Numbered from the stretch's first letter, positions 32,843 through 42,289 are shown. The stretch: DNA of 64,000 nucleotides from Nonomuraea sp. PA05 (GCF_008086045.1 NZ_VSEY01000033.1:1-64000); one strand, 5' to 3'. Translations and numbers: made by a program. Notes: generated by a model not told the origin, from the sequence alone.

Positions 32843-34190
32843 GATCTGGTGAGTCAGTGTGCTCAGTCCTTACGGGGTGCGGGGCGGCAGGCGGCCTGCC
32901 GGCCCGATGGGGGAGACGCGCCACCCAGCCGATCAGCACGGCCAGCGTGGCCGCCGCGTAGAACGCGGGGCCGAGGTCGCCGTCGAGGTAGGCGACCGCG
33001 CCGGCCAGGGCCGTGCCCAGCCACTCCCACCGGCCGCCCATGGCGGCCAGCGCGACGACCAGCAGCGCGTACCAGGAGTAGCCGGGGGTGAACAGGAGCA
33101 GCAGCGAGCCGCTGACCAGCAGCGCGCCCCGCCAGGGGCGGCCGGGGTCGCCGTGGCGCAGGACGAGGAGGGCGATCAGGGCGAGCAGGGCGATCGCCGC
33201 GTAGGGGGCCCAGGCGTCGGGGACGATCAGGCGCAGCACCGCGTACCGGGTGCCGCCGCCGTCGTAGCGCTCCTCCCTGAGGTAGCCCGGCAGGTAGCCC
33301 AGCACGGAACCGCCGGAGGCCAGGACGTACGGCAGGTAGGACAGCGCCACCACGAGCCCGGCGGGCACCACGGCCGAGCCCGCCCGACGCCAACCCGGCC
33401 GACCGTTCACCGGATCGCGGGACAGCACGCCCGACAGGGCGCCTGGCAGGGTCGTCGCGGGCAGCAGCTTGGCCGCCACCGCCGCCCCGAGCAGCGCGCC
33501 CCGCCCCGCGCCGCCACGTACGGCGCCGAAGGCCAGCACCACCAGCAGCACGCCGAGCATGTCCACGTGCGCGTTGTTCACCGCCTCGACCGGCACCGCC
33601 GGGCACCACGCCCACAACGCCGCCCGCCGCGCCCCCGCCACCCGGCACAGCACCAGCAGCGCCACCACGGCCATCACCCACCCGCCGGCCTGAAGGACCT
33701 GGTGCCGCGCCCCGTCCGGGGACAGCCAGTGGACGAGCAGGAAGTAGCCCTGCGCCACCGGCGGGTAGATCGTCGGCTCGGTGGGCCGGTTGATCCGCGT
33801 GCAGCCGCCGTCCGGAAGGGGATACAGGCCGCCGCAGCCGGCGGGGAAGAGCCAGCCGTCGCGCAGCCCGGCCAGCGCGGGGTCGGACGGCGGGCGTTCG
33901 TAGGGGGAGATGCCCGCCGCCTGCACCCGCCCGTCCCACACGTACCGGAAGGAGTCGGTGCTGGTGCTGGGCGGGGCCGCCAGCCCGGTCGCGGCGAGGA
34001 CGATGCCGCCGCCGACGACCAGCGCGGCGAGCCGGCGTTCCGGCACGCGGCGGGCCACCCACGCGGCGGACGCGAACAGCGCCCACGCGAGCAGGTACCA
34101 GCCCACGCCGGCGGGCCCGGTGACCGTCCTCAGCAGGACGGCCGCCAGGGCGGCGAGAAGCCCGCCGGTGGCGAGCGTGCTGCGGCTCAC
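32829..34190 (-). CDS. GT87-like polyprenol-phosphate-dependent mannosyltransferase-type membrane protein
   Basis: A 453-residue membrane protein with about 11-12 helices, resembling DUF2029/GT87 glycosyltransferases. The first extracytoplasmic loop contains the expected acidic motif in DSFRYVWDGRVQAAGISPYE, and a conserved NNAHVDMLGVLLVVLAFGAV occurs near residue 210. Such GT-C enzymes transfer mannose from polyprenyl phosphate on the outer face. The GTG at 34190 is preferred because it avoids overlap with the divergent epimerase and begins just before the first helix. It leads a unit with the DUF2064 and methyltransferase genes. Confidence 0.85.
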   Translation of the reverse strand: MSRSTLATGGLLAALAAVLLRTVTGPAGVGWYLLAWALFASAAWVARRVPERRLAALVVGGGIVLAATGLAAPPSTSTDSFRYVWDGRVQAAGISPYERPPSDPALAGLRDGWLFPAGCGGLYPLPDGGCTRINRPTEPTIYPPVAQGYFLLVHWLSPDGARHQVLQAGGWVMAVVALLVLCRVAGARRAALWAWCPAVPVEAVNNAHVDMLGVLLVVLAFGAVRGGAGRGALLGAAVAAKLLPATTLPGALSGVLSRDPVNGRPGWRRAGSAVVPAGLVVALSYLPYVLASGGSVLGYLPGYLREERYDGGGTRYAVLRLIVPDAWAPYAAIALLALIALLVLRHGDPGRPWRGALLVSGSLLLLFTPGYSWYALLVVALAAMGGRWEWLGTALAGAVAYLDGDLGPAFYAAATLAVLIGWVARLPHRAGRPPAAPHPVRTEHTDSPDLDHR

Positions 34191-34252
34191 AGGCGGCAGC
34201 CTCGCACGCCGATGCCTGGTCAGGGCCGTGGTGGCGGTTGCCGTTCGTGCTC

Positions 34253-34268
34253 CGTAAGAAGCCTTACG
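34253..34268. promoter_or_regulatory. 16-bp palindrome in the GT87/epimerase divergent promoter
   Basis: CGTAAG-AAGC-CTTACG is a perfect dyad 53 bases before the epimerase start and 63 bases before the GT87 start. It is well placed for co-regulation of both glycan transcription units. No regulator gene is adjacent. Confidence 0.5.
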
Positions 34269-34320
34269 AACCGCGAACGTGGCTTCAGCACGGCCGGGAC
34301 GCCGGGTTAGCGTCGGCGGC

Positions 34321-35301
34321 GTGAGAGTGATGGTCACCGGCTCGGCCGGTTTCATCGGCGGCCACGTGGCCGAGACCCTGCGGGCGGCGGGCCTCGACGT
34401 CGTCGGCCTGGACCTGAGGCAAGGCGCCGACGTGCGCGACCCCGGCGCACTGGACGCGTCGCTGCCGGGCGTCGGCGTGGTCGTGCACCAGGCGGCGAAG
34501 GTCGGCCTCGGCGTGGACGTCGCCGACCTGCCCGCCTACGCCTCCGCCAACGTTTACGGCACCGCGGTCCTGCTCGCCGCCATGGCCAGGCACGGCATCA
34601 CCCGCCTGGTCCTGGCCTCCTCGATGGTCGTCTACGGCGAGGGCCACTACGCGTGCGCCGCACACGGCCGGCTCAGGCCGGGCCCCCGCACCGTCCGCGA
34701 CCTGGAGGAGGGCCGTTTCGACCCCGCGTGCCCGCACTGCGGCGAGCCGCTGACCTGCGCGGAGATAGACGAGGACGCCCGCCCCGACCCGCGCAACGCC
34801 TACGCCACGACCAAGCTCGCCCAGGAGCACCTGGCCGCCAACTGGGCCAGGGAGACGGGCGGCCGGGTGGCGGCGCTGCGCTACCACAACGTGTACGGCC
34901 CGCGCATGCCCCGCGACACCCCCTACGCGGGCGTGGCGGCGATCTTCCGTTCCGAGCTGGAGGCGGGCAGGTCGCCGAGGGTGTTCGAGGACGGCCGTCA
35001 GCTCCGCGACTTCGTCCACGTGCGCGACGTGGCCAGGGCGAACCTGGCCGCCGTGTCGGCGCCCGTCGCGCCCGGCGAGCTGCGGGCCTGGAACGTCGCC
35101 TCCGGCACGCCGCACACCGTGGGCGAGATGGCGGTCGCGCTGGCCGCCGAACGGGCTGGGCCTGATCCCCGGGTGACGGGGGAGTTCCGGCTGGGGGACG
35201 TCCGCCACATCGTCGCCTCGCCCGAACGGGCCGCGTCCGAGCTGGGCTTCCGCGCCGAGATCGGGTTCGAGGCGGGCATGAAGGAGTTCGCCCGGTCATG
35301 A
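34321..35301 (+). CDS. NAD-dependent epimerase, dTDP-L-rhamnose 4-epimerase-like
   Basis: A 326-residue extended SDR. The NAD motif is VTGSAGFIGGHVAETL, the catalytic serine is in LASSMVVYGEG, and the tyrosine/lysine pair is in YATTKLAQEH. Between them sits a cysteine-rich insertion (GHYACAAHGRLRPGPR, then ACPHCGEPLTC), the zinc-ribbon-like element typical of the dTDP-L-rhamnose 4-epimerase (WbiB-like) group. Starts at 34321 (GTG), 34327 (GTG) and 34330 (ATG) are all possible. It overlaps the GT2 gene by four bases and probably supplies a 6-deoxysugar to the local glycan pathway. Confidence 0.85.
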   Translation: MRVMVTGSAGFIGGHVAETLRAAGLDVVGLDLRQGADVRDPGALDASLPGVGVVVHQAAKVGLGVDVADLPAYASANVYGTAVLLAAMARHGITRLVLASSMVVYGEGHYACAAHGRLRPGPRTVRDLEEGRFDPACPHCGEPLTCAEIDEDARPDPRNAYATTKLAQEHLAANWARETGGRVAALRYHNVYGPRMPRDTPYAGVAAIFRSELEAGRSPRVFEDGRQLRDFVHVRDVARANLAAVSAPVAPGELRAWNVASGTPHTVGEMAVALAAERAGPDPRVTGEFRLGDVRHIVASPERAASELGFRAEIGFEAGMKEFARS

Positions 35302-35948
35302 CGATCGACGTGATCCTGCCGTGCCTGAACGAGGAGGCCGCGCTCGGCTGGGTGCTGGGCCGCATGCCGGACGGCTACCGTCCCATCGTGGTGGACAACG
35401 GCTCCACGGACCGCTCCGCGCTGGTCGCCGTGGAGCACGGGGCGCTGGTGGTGCACGAGCCCAGGCGCGGCTTCGGCGCCGCCTGTCACGCCGGGTTGCT
35501 GGCCGCGTCGGCGGAGCTGGTCTGTTTCATGGACGCGGACGCCTCGCTCGACCCCGCCCAGTTGCCCCTGGTGGCTTCGGCGGTGCTCGGCGGGGGCGGC
35601 GACCTGGTGCTGGGGCGGCGCGTCCCGAAGGCCGCGGGCGCCTGGCCGCCGCATGCCCGGCTGGGCAACGCCGTCCTGGCCGGGATCCTGCGCCGCCGTA
35701 CGGGGGCGCCGCTGCACGACCTCGGCCCCATGCGGGCGGCCAGGCGTTCCGCGCTGCTGGCGCTGGAGCTGACCGATCGCCGCTTCGGCTACCCCCTTGA
35801 GATGGTGCTGCGCGCCGCCGCGGCCGGGTGGCGGGTCGCGGAGGTGGACGTCGACTACCTGGCGCGGGCGGGACGTTCGAAGGTGACCGGCACCGTACGC
35901 GGGACGTTGCGGGCGATCGCCGACATGCGGCGCGTCATGGCCTCGTGA
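35298..35948 (+). CDS. Glycosyltransferase family 2 (dolichyl-phosphate-glucose synthase-like)
   Basis: A 216-residue GT2 enzyme with N-terminal DVILPCLNEEAALGWVL, the nucleotide-binding VVDNGSTDRS, the metal-binding DADA-like CFMDADASLDP and a downstream LGRRVPK/DLGPMRA region (Q/R-x-x-R/W equivalent). It has no membrane helices, so it is a soluble or peripheral transferase. It likely transfers a sugar to a polyprenyl phosphate for use by the GT-C enzyme encoded divergently. It is coupled to the epimerase gene by the ATGA overlap. Confidence 0.9.
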   Translation: MTIDVILPCLNEEAALGWVLGRMPDGYRPIVVDNGSTDRSALVAVEHGALVVHEPRRGFGAACHAGLLAASAELVCFMDADASLDPAQLPLVASAVLGGGGDLVLGRRVPKAAGAWPPHARLGNAVLAGILRRRTGAPLHDLGPMRAARRSALLALELTDRRFGYPLEMVLRAAAAGWRVAEVDVDYLARAGRSKVTGTVRGTLRAIADMRRVMAS

Positions 35949-35970
35949 AGGCGCGCCAATTCATTCTTTA

Positions 35971-36000
35971 TTGTGAACAATGAGAATTGTCCCATATAAA
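35971..36000 (+). promoter_or_regulatory. Promoter of the secreted alpha/beta hydrolase
   Basis: TTGTGA (35971-35976), an 18-base spacer, then TATAAA (35995-36000) form a sigma-70-type promoter in an unusually AT-rich stretch. The -35 overlaps a palindrome ATTGT-GA-ACAAT (35970-35981), itself nested between CAATTC (35957) and GAATTG (35984), a possible operator or terminator stem for the GT2 gene. Transcription would begin near 36007, leaving an 80-base leader. Confidence 0.6.
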
Positions 36001-36090
36001 GAATCGCACCGGACGCGTTCGTTCCCTGGAAATTCTGCGGTATGTTCGGCCAGCCAAAAGAAATGGCGATGCCGCCGTCAGGAGATCACC

Positions 36091-37101
36091 TTGTTCGCAA
36101 AGGGCCGGGCGCTCGTAAGAATTGCGCTCATCGCCGTACTCATGACGGCGTTGAGCTCCACCCCGGCGCACGGCGCCGCTTCCTGCACGGTCGTGCGCGT
36201 CCCCGCCGGGGATCACACGGTCTCCGGGACGCTGTGCGCGCCCGCCTCCTACTCCGGCGGCGTGAAACGGGTGGACGTCCTGGTGCACGGCGCCACGTAC
36301 AACTCCGCCTACTGGGACTGGCCGGTCAACCCCGGGGCGCACTCGTACGTGCGCAGGACCACGGCGGCGGGCAGGGCCACGCTCGCCTACGACCGGCCGG
36401 GAGCGGGGGAGAGCACCAGGCCGCCCAGCACCGCGCTCACGGTGCCCGCCGACGCCGACGTCCTGCACCAGGTCGTGGGGTGGCTGCGCGGCCGGGGCTT
36501 CGCCGAGGTGACGCTGATCGGGCACTCGCTCGGATCCCTGATCGCGATCAAGGAGACGGCCGACCACGGCGACGCCGACCGGCTCGTCGTGACCGGCCTG
36601 GTGCACCCGCCCGCCCTCGGCCTGGGCGCGCCGATCGCCTTCGCCACCCTCTACCCCGCGCCCCTGGACCCGCAGTTCGCGGGGCGGATCTCCGACCTCG
36701 GCCACCTGACCACCAGGCCGGGCACCCGAGGCGCCTCGTTCTACCACGCCCCGACCGCCGACCCCGAAGTGATCGCCTACGACGAGGCGCACAAGGACGT
36801 CGTGTCGAGCGTCGAACTCGCCGACGCCCTCTCCCGTCTCGCCCTGCCGCCGCTCGTCAACGACGCCAGGGGCGTGCGCCGCCCCGTCCTCGTCGTGCTG
36901 GGCGAGCAGGACGCGATCTTCTGCGGCCCGGTCGTCGACTGCTCCGACAGCGCCGCCGTCCGCGCCAGCGAGAGGCAGTACTTCGCGTCGGCGCCCGGCC
37001 TGGCCGCCGTCGTGATGCCGGAGACCGGCCACAACCTGCCACAGCACGAGTCGGGCGGGCTGTCGTTCGCCCGCATCGACCAGTGGATCAGAACGCACTG
37101 A
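36091..37101 (+). CDS. Secreted alpha/beta hydrolase
   Basis: A 336-residue protein. TTG at 36091 is taken as start because AGGAG lies six bases upstream. The N-terminus (KGRALVRIALIAVLMTALSS then TPAHGAA) is a signal peptide. The alpha/beta hydrolase fold has the oxyanion region DVLVHGATYNSAYWDW, the nucleophile elbow LIGHSLGSL, a late acid in VVLGEQDAIF and the catalytic histidine in MPETGHNLPQH. Two cysteine pairs suit an exported enzyme. It is a lipase- or esterase-like hydrolase; the substrate is unknown. The GT2 gene upstream is separated by its own promoter. Confidence 0.88.
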   Translation: MFAKGRALVRIALIAVLMTALSSTPAHGAASCTVVRVPAGDHTVSGTLCAPASYSGGVKRVDVLVHGATYNSAYWDWPVNPGAHSYVRRTTAAGRATLAYDRPGAGESTRPPSTALTVPADADVLHQVVGWLRGRGFAEVTLIGHSLGSLIAIKETADHGDADRLVVTGLVHPPALGLGAPIAFATLYPAPLDPQFAGRISDLGHLTTRPGTRGASFYHAPTADPEVIAYDEAHKDVVSSVELADALSRLALPPLVNDARGVRRPVLVVLGEQDAIFCGPVVDCSDSAAVRASERQYFASAPGLAAVVMPETGHNLPQHESGGLSFARIDQWIRTH

Positions 37102-37131
37102 CCCGAGGCCCCTTCGCGACGAAACCGGTGA

Positions 37132-39303
37132 ATGACGGTGACACCAGTGCGGCGGATCGGGCACCTGCCCGAGCAGTCGACCAGCATGGTCGGGCGCGGC
37201 CACGAGCTGGCCCAGGTCACAGCGCTGTGCGAGAGGTCACGGCTGGTGACGCTGACCGGGCCCGGCGGGGTCGGCAAGACCCGCCTGGCGTTGCGCGCCG
37301 CCGTCGAGCTGGCGGCGCGCTTCGCCGACGGGGCGCGGCTGGTGGAGCTGTCGCCGGGGGCTGAGGCCGCGCTGCCGCACACGATCGCCGAGGCGCTGCC
37401 GCTGGAGGACCGCAGCACCCGTCCGATGCTGGAGGTGCTGGCCGACCACCTGGCCCGCCGCGAGCTGCTGCTGATCCTGGACACCTGCGAGCACCTGATC
37501 GAGGCGTGCGCGCAGGCCGCCGAGACGCTGCTCGCCGCCGCGCCAGGGCTGCGCATCCTGGCCACCAGCCGCCGCCCGCTCGGCCTGCTCGCCGAACGGA
37601 CCGTCACGGTCGAGCCGCTGCCGGTGCCCGACGCGACCGGCTCGGGGCCGCGGGACGCGATGCTGCTGCTCGCCGACCGCGCCGCCGCCGTGGTGCCGGG
37701 CTTCGCGGTGACGCCGTTCAACCGGCCCGATCTGGTACGGGTGTGCCGCAGGCTGGAGGGGCTGCCCCTGGCGATCGAGCTGGCGGCGGCCCGGCTGGGG
37801 GAGCTGTCCCCGAGGGAGCTGGCCGACCGGCTGGAGACCCGCTTGACCCTTCTCGACGAAGCCAAGGACGAAGGCGACGCCGCCGGGAGCACCCACGCCG
37901 CCGCCGGGAGCGCCGACGATGCCGCTGGGGGCGCGAGCGCAGTCGCTCAGGGCCTGGGTGGCGCCGCCGACCCGCCCCGCCACCAGGCGCTGCGCACCGC
38001 GATCGGCTGGAGCCACGAGCTGTGCACCCCCGAGCAGCGCCTGCTGTGGGCGCGCGCCTCCGTGTTCTCCGGGACGTTCGACGCCGGCACCGCCGCCCGC
38101 GTGTGCGCCGACGACCGCCTGCCGGAAGACCAGATCCCCGCCCTGCTGACCACCCTGTGCGAGGTCTCGGTCCTGGCCTGGCTGCCCACCGGAGGCGGCG
38201 AGCGCTACCGCATGCTGGACACCGTCCGCGAGTACGGCGCCTTCTGGCTGCACCACCTGGGCGAGGCCGGCGACCTGCGCCGACGCCACCGCGACCACTA
38301 CCTGGCCCTGGCCCGCGAGGGCGAAGCGGCCTGGATCGGCCCCGACCAGTACACCTGGTACGACCGGATGACCGCCGAGCACGACAACCTCCGCGCCGCC
38401 CTGGAGTTCAGCCTCACCGAGCCCGACGGGCACACCGCCGTGGAGCTGGCCGGAACCCTGTGGTTCTTCTGGTACGGCACGGGAGCCGTCAGGGAAGGCC
38501 ACGGCTACCTGGAACGAGCCCTGGCCCGCGCCCCCGAGCCGGGCCCCGCGCACGCCAGAGCGCTGTGGATCTACGCCGTCCTCACCGCGGCCCAGGGCGA
38601 CGGCGCGGCCGGAGCGGCGTGGGCCGCCGAGTGCGTCACCGTGGCCGAGCGGTACGGCGACGTCCGCGCGCTGCGGGGGGCGCTCGTCGCGACGATCCTG
38701 TCCGCGCTGGTCCGCGGGGAGCACACCGCGGCGGCGGCCATCGCCACGGAGCACCTCGCAGGCCGGCTCGAGGACGAGCTCACCCTGGCCGCGCTCATCG
38801 CCTGGCTCGTGCTCAGCCACGCGCACATCCTCGCGGGCGAGGTGGAGCAGGCCGTCACCGTCCTGGAGGAGATGCGCGTCGCGTGCGAGCGGCACGGTGA
38901 GCGCTGGCAGCGTTCCTACGGCGACATCGTCCGCGCCAGGGCCGAGCTGGCGCGCGGCCGTCCGGCGGACGCGGTGACCTTCGCCCGCGCCGGCCTGGAG
39001 GTCAAGCACCGCATGCGCGACCCACTCGGGATCGGCGTCGCCGTCGACAGCTTCGCGCTCGCGATCGCCGCCGTCGGCCATCCGGAGCGCGCCGCGTACC
39101 TGTTCGGGCTGGCGCAGCAGCTCTGGGACACCGTCGGCCGGTCGCAGGCGGGCGTGCCCGAGTGGGTCGCCGCGCGCCGGGACTGCGAGGAACGGGTCCG
39201 CACCGGGCTCGGTGACCACGCCTACGACAGCGCCTACGGATCCGGCTACCACAGCGACCTGGACACGGCCATCGCCCACGCCCTCGCCCCACCGGACCGC
39301 TGA
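37132..39303 (+). CDS. NB-ARC/STAND ATPase, LuxR-regulator-like without HTH
   Basis: A 723-residue protein. The N-terminal P-loop NTPase has Walker A TLTGPGGVGKTRLALRA, Walker B LLLILDTCEHLIEAC, a sensor ILATSRRPLGL and the GLPLAIELAAARL box. A low-complexity alanine/glycine insertion (about residues 247-280) interrupts the winged-helix region. TPR-like helices fill the C-terminal half. Related actinobacterial proteins carry a BTAD domain before or a LuxR HTH after this core; here neither is found, so DNA binding is not evident. It may act as a signalling ATPase through protein partners. It starts 30 bases after the hydrolase. Confidence 0.88.
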   Translation: MTVTPVRRIGHLPEQSTSMVGRGHELAQVTALCERSRLVTLTGPGGVGKTRLALRAAVELAARFADGARLVELSPGAEAALPHTIAEALPLEDRSTRPMLEVLADHLARRELLLILDTCEHLIEACAQAAETLLAAAPGLRILATSRRPLGLLAERTVTVEPLPVPDATGSGPRDAMLLLADRAAAVVPGFAVTPFNRPDLVRVCRRLEGLPLAIELAAARLGELSPRELADRLETRLTLLDEAKDEGDAAGSTHAAAGSADDAAGGASAVAQGLGGAADPPRHQALRTAIGWSHELCTPEQRLLWARASVFSGTFDAGTAARVCADDRLPEDQIPALLTTLCEVSVLAWLPTGGGERYRMLDTVREYGAFWLHHLGEAGDLRRRHRDHYLALAREGEAAWIGPDQYTWYDRMTAEHDNLRAALEFSLTEPDGHTAVELAGTLWFFWYGTGAVREGHGYLERALARAPEPGPAHARALWIYAVLTAAQGDGAAGAAWAAECVTVAERYGDVRALRGALVATILSALVRGEHTAAAAIATEHLAGRLEDELTLAALIAWLVLSHAHILAGEVEQAVTVLEEMRVACERHGERWQRSYGDIVRARAELARGRPADAVTFARAGLEVKHRMRDPLGIGVAVDSFALAIAAVGHPERAAYLFGLAQQLWDTVGRSQAGVPEWVAARRDCEERVRTGLGDHAYDSAYGSGYHSDLDTAIAHALAPPDR

Positions 39304-39375
39304 CCCCCACGCCCCACCCACCGGCCGGCCGCCGCCCTCACGGAGCCGCCGCGCGCCGCGAGGCCGCCGCACCCC

Positions 39376-42204
39376 TCAGGAGCCGGTCAGCACCCCGCGC
39401 AACTTGATCCGCGAGTCCACGTCGAGCTTCGTGAACACCTTCCGCAGATGCCACTCGACCGTCCGCGGGCTGATGAACAACTCGGCCCCGATCTGCGAGT
39501 TCGTCTTCCCGTCAGCGGCGAGCTGAGCGATCTGAGCCTCCTGCGCCGTCAGCGCCTCCCGCACCTCGGCGGCACGCTGCCGCACCGGCTCCCCGGTGGC
39601 CATCAGCTCCCGCCGGGCACGCTCCGCGAAGGCCTTCGCCCCGAAACGGCTCAGCATCTCGTACGCGGTACGCAGGTGCTCACGAGCGTCGGCGCGCCGG
39701 TTCTCGCGGCGCAGCCATTCGCCGTACACGAGATGGGTGCGCGCGAGGTGCACGGCGACGCGGCTGCGCTGGAGGTGTTCGATGGCCTCGCGGTACAGCG
39801 GGCCGGCGGCCCGCCCCTCGCTGAGCAGCGCTCTCGACCTGGCCAGGACGCCGCGCGCCCAGCTCGTGCCGGCGGCGTCGGCGCGTTCCGCCAGGCGCCG
39901 CAGGGCGGCGGCGCCCGCGTCGCGGGCGTCGCAGCGGGCGGCGGCCTCGATCAGCTCGACGAGGGCGAACCCGTAGACCCCGAGGTCCTCGTGCTCGGCC
40001 GCGTGCTGCGCGTCGGCCAGGGCGTCCTCGTACTGGCCGAGCCCGTTGTGCAGGACGGCGTTCAGGTAGGCGCCCAGGCCGATGGCGCGTCCCTCGCCCC
40101 AGGAGGTCGCGTCGCGGACGTTGGCCCGCATCACCGACGCAGCCTGGTCGTTCTCGCCGCGCCAGGCGAGGAGCAGCAGCGAGGCGTAGGCCAGGGGCGA
40201 GTTGCGGGTCGCCTCCGTGATCGCGTCGGACTCCTCGACCAGCCCCGAGGCCACGTCGAACGCGCCGGCGTGCACGTGCACGCCGGCGCGGTAGGTGAGG
40301 GCCAGCGGCAGGTAGTTGAGCGCGCCGGACTGGCGGGCCGTGCGGACGGCGTGCGTGGTCAGCTCGTGCCACGTCTCGTCGTCCCACAGGTCGCCGGCGA
40401 TCAGCCAGGTGAGCCAGAGCCAGCGCATGATGTCGTCCCCGTTGCCGCACGGGTCCCGCCGGAACGCCTGGAGGGCCTGCTTGAGCAGCGGCGCGCCCGC
40501 CACGTGGCCTTCGGCGAAGCGTTTGGCCAGGCCGTCGAGCAGCGCGTCCGCGAGGCTCGGGGGCTGCGTGGCGTGGGCGGCCTCGGCCGCGTCCGGGAGG
40601 TGGGGCGGTTGCCCCCCGCGCGGCGCGGCGAGGGCGGCCTCGGCGACTCGCGGCATGCTGTCGTGCCCGTTGAGCCGGCCGGCGAAGATCGCCGATCCGA
40701 TGGCTTCGAGGTACGCCTCGCGCGCCTGCGCGCCGTCCACCCGTTCCAGCGCCTTGGCGGCGTCGAGCAGCAGCGGCAGGGCCTCGCCGCCGCGCCTGCG
40801 GGCGAAGACGATCTGGGCGCGGAGCCGGGCCAGCCGGGCCCGCCGCAGCTCGTCCAGCGGGCCCATCTCGGCGGCGGCGAGCAGCTCGCGCGCGGTGTCG
40901 GGGGCGCCCGCCTCGAAGGTGGCCTGCGCCGCGGCCAGCGCCCGCGCGCCGCGTCGGGCCGGGTCCGGGGTCAGCTCGGTGGCGCGCCGCAGGAACGCCG
41001 CCGCCGCGGCGATGCCGCCGCGTGCCTGAGCGCGGTCGGCGGAGCGCTCCAGCTCGCCGGCCACGGCCTCGTCGGGCTCGACGGCCGCGTGGGCGCGGTG
41101 CCAGGCACGGCGGTCGGGGTCGGACTCGGGGTCGGTCGCCTCGGCCAGCGCGCGGTGCACGTCCTGGCGTGCCTCCAAGCCCGCCGCCCGATACGCCGCC
41201 GACCGGACCAGCGGATGGCGGAACCGCGTCCGCGTGCCGAACTCGATCAGCCCGGCCGCCTCGGCCGCCGACGCGGCGGCGGGGCCGATGCCGAGCCGCT
41301 CGGCGACCCGCCGCAGCAGCGAGACGTCCCCCACCGGCTCGGCGGCGGCCACCAGCAGCAGCCGCTGGGTCTCGTCGGGCAGCGCCTCGATGCGCCCCAG
41401 GAAGTGCTGCTCGATCTGGCTGGCCAGCGGTCGCGCGTCGGGCCGCCCGAAGCCGCCCGCCAGGTCGGCCGCCGTGAGGCCGCGCGGCAGCTCCAGCAGG
41501 GCGAGGGGGTTGCCGCGGGTCTCGGCGACGATCCGGTCCCTGACCCGCTCGTCGAGCCGCCCGGGGACCACCGAGTCCAGCAGGGCGCGGGCGTCGTCGT
41601 CGCGCAGGCCCCGGATCAGGAGTTCCGGCAACCCGCGCAACTGGTCGTCGGCGGTGCCGTGAGCCGAGGAGCGCACCTCGGCGGTGCCCTGCGCCGTGGT
41701 GCGCACCGCGAACACCAGCGCCACCCGTTCGGCGAGCAGCCGCCGCGCGACGAAGGCGAGCGTCTGCGCGGAGACCTGGTCGAGCCACTGGGCGTCGTCC
41801 ACGGCGCAGACGAGCGGCTGCTCCTCCGCGGCTTCCGCCAGCAGGCTGAGGACCGCCAGGCCGACCAGGAATCGGTCGGGCACGTTGCCCGCGCTGAGGC
41901 CGAACGCGATGGCCAGCGCGTCGCGCTGCGGGCCGGGAAGCCGGTCGAGGTGACCCATGATCGGCATGCAGAGCTGGTGCAGCCCGGCGAACGCCAGCTC
42001 CATCTCCGACTCGATGCCGACGGCCCGCAGGATCTGGCAGCCGGTCGCGTTCGCCACCAGGTGCTCCACCAGCGCGGACTTGCCGACCCCCGCCTCGCCG
42101 CGCAGCACCAGCACCTGGCTCTGACCCGCCTTGGCGCCGGCGAGCAGCCGATCCAGCGTTTCACACTCGCCGCGCCTGCCGCGCAAAGGGCCGTTGCTCG
42201 ACAT
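39376..42204 (-). CDS. LAL-type LuxR family regulator
   Basis: A 942-residue large ATP-binding LuxR regulator. AAA domain: Walker A VLRGEAGVGKSALVEHL near residue 35, Walker B LVCAVDDAQWLD, then GNPLALLELPRGL. The central 500 residues are TPR-like helices. The C-terminal HTH is intact: LTAQEAQIAQLAADGKTNSQ then IGAELFISPRTVEWHLRKVF. Such proteins are often activators of degradation or secondary-metabolite genes. It converges on the STAND ATPase gene. A promoter candidate is at 42259-42289. Confidence 0.94.
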   Translation of the reverse strand: MSSNGPLRGRRGECETLDRLLAGAKAGQSQVLVLRGEAGVGKSALVEHLVANATGCQILRAVGIESEMELAFAGLHQLCMPIMGHLDRLPGPQRDALAIAFGLSAGNVPDRFLVGLAVLSLLAEAAEEQPLVCAVDDAQWLDQVSAQTLAFVARRLLAERVALVFAVRTTAQGTAEVRSSAHGTADDQLRGLPELLIRGLRDDDARALLDSVVPGRLDERVRDRIVAETRGNPLALLELPRGLTAADLAGGFGRPDARPLASQIEQHFLGRIEALPDETQRLLLVAAAEPVGDVSLLRRVAERLGIGPAAASAAEAAGLIEFGTRTRFRHPLVRSAAYRAAGLEARQDVHRALAEATDPESDPDRRAWHRAHAAVEPDEAVAGELERSADRAQARGGIAAAAAFLRRATELTPDPARRGARALAAAQATFEAGAPDTARELLAAAEMGPLDELRRARLARLRAQIVFARRRGGEALPLLLDAAKALERVDGAQAREAYLEAIGSAIFAGRLNGHDSMPRVAEAALAAPRGGQPPHLPDAAEAAHATQPPSLADALLDGLAKRFAEGHVAGAPLLKQALQAFRRDPCGNGDDIMRWLWLTWLIAGDLWDDETWHELTTHAVRTARQSGALNYLPLALTYRAGVHVHAGAFDVASGLVEESDAITEATRNSPLAYASLLLLAWRGENDQAASVMRANVRDATSWGEGRAIGLGAYLNAVLHNGLGQYEDALADAQHAAEHEDLGVYGFALVELIEAAARCDARDAGAAALRRLAERADAAGTSWARGVLARSRALLSEGRAAGPLYREAIEHLQRSRVAVHLARTHLVYGEWLRRENRRADAREHLRTAYEMLSRFGAKAFAERARRELMATGEPVRQRAAEVREALTAQEAQIAQLAADGKTNSQIGAELFISPRTVEWHLRKVFTKLDVDSRIKLRGVLTGS

Positions 42205-42258
42205 TCACCACCCCGCGCAGGTCACGTAAGCCAGACCCCACAGTTCCGGGTCGTCCTA

Positions 42259-42289
42259 ATTATGCACTGGGGACCTGCGGCGCGGACAA
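42259..42289 (-). promoter_or_regulatory. Candidate promoter of the LAL regulator
   Basis: On the minus strand TTGTCC (42289-42284), a 19-base spacer and CATAAT (42264-42259) precede the LAL start by about 55 bases. The region is locally AT-rich. The spacer is longer than ideal. Confidence 0.4.
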
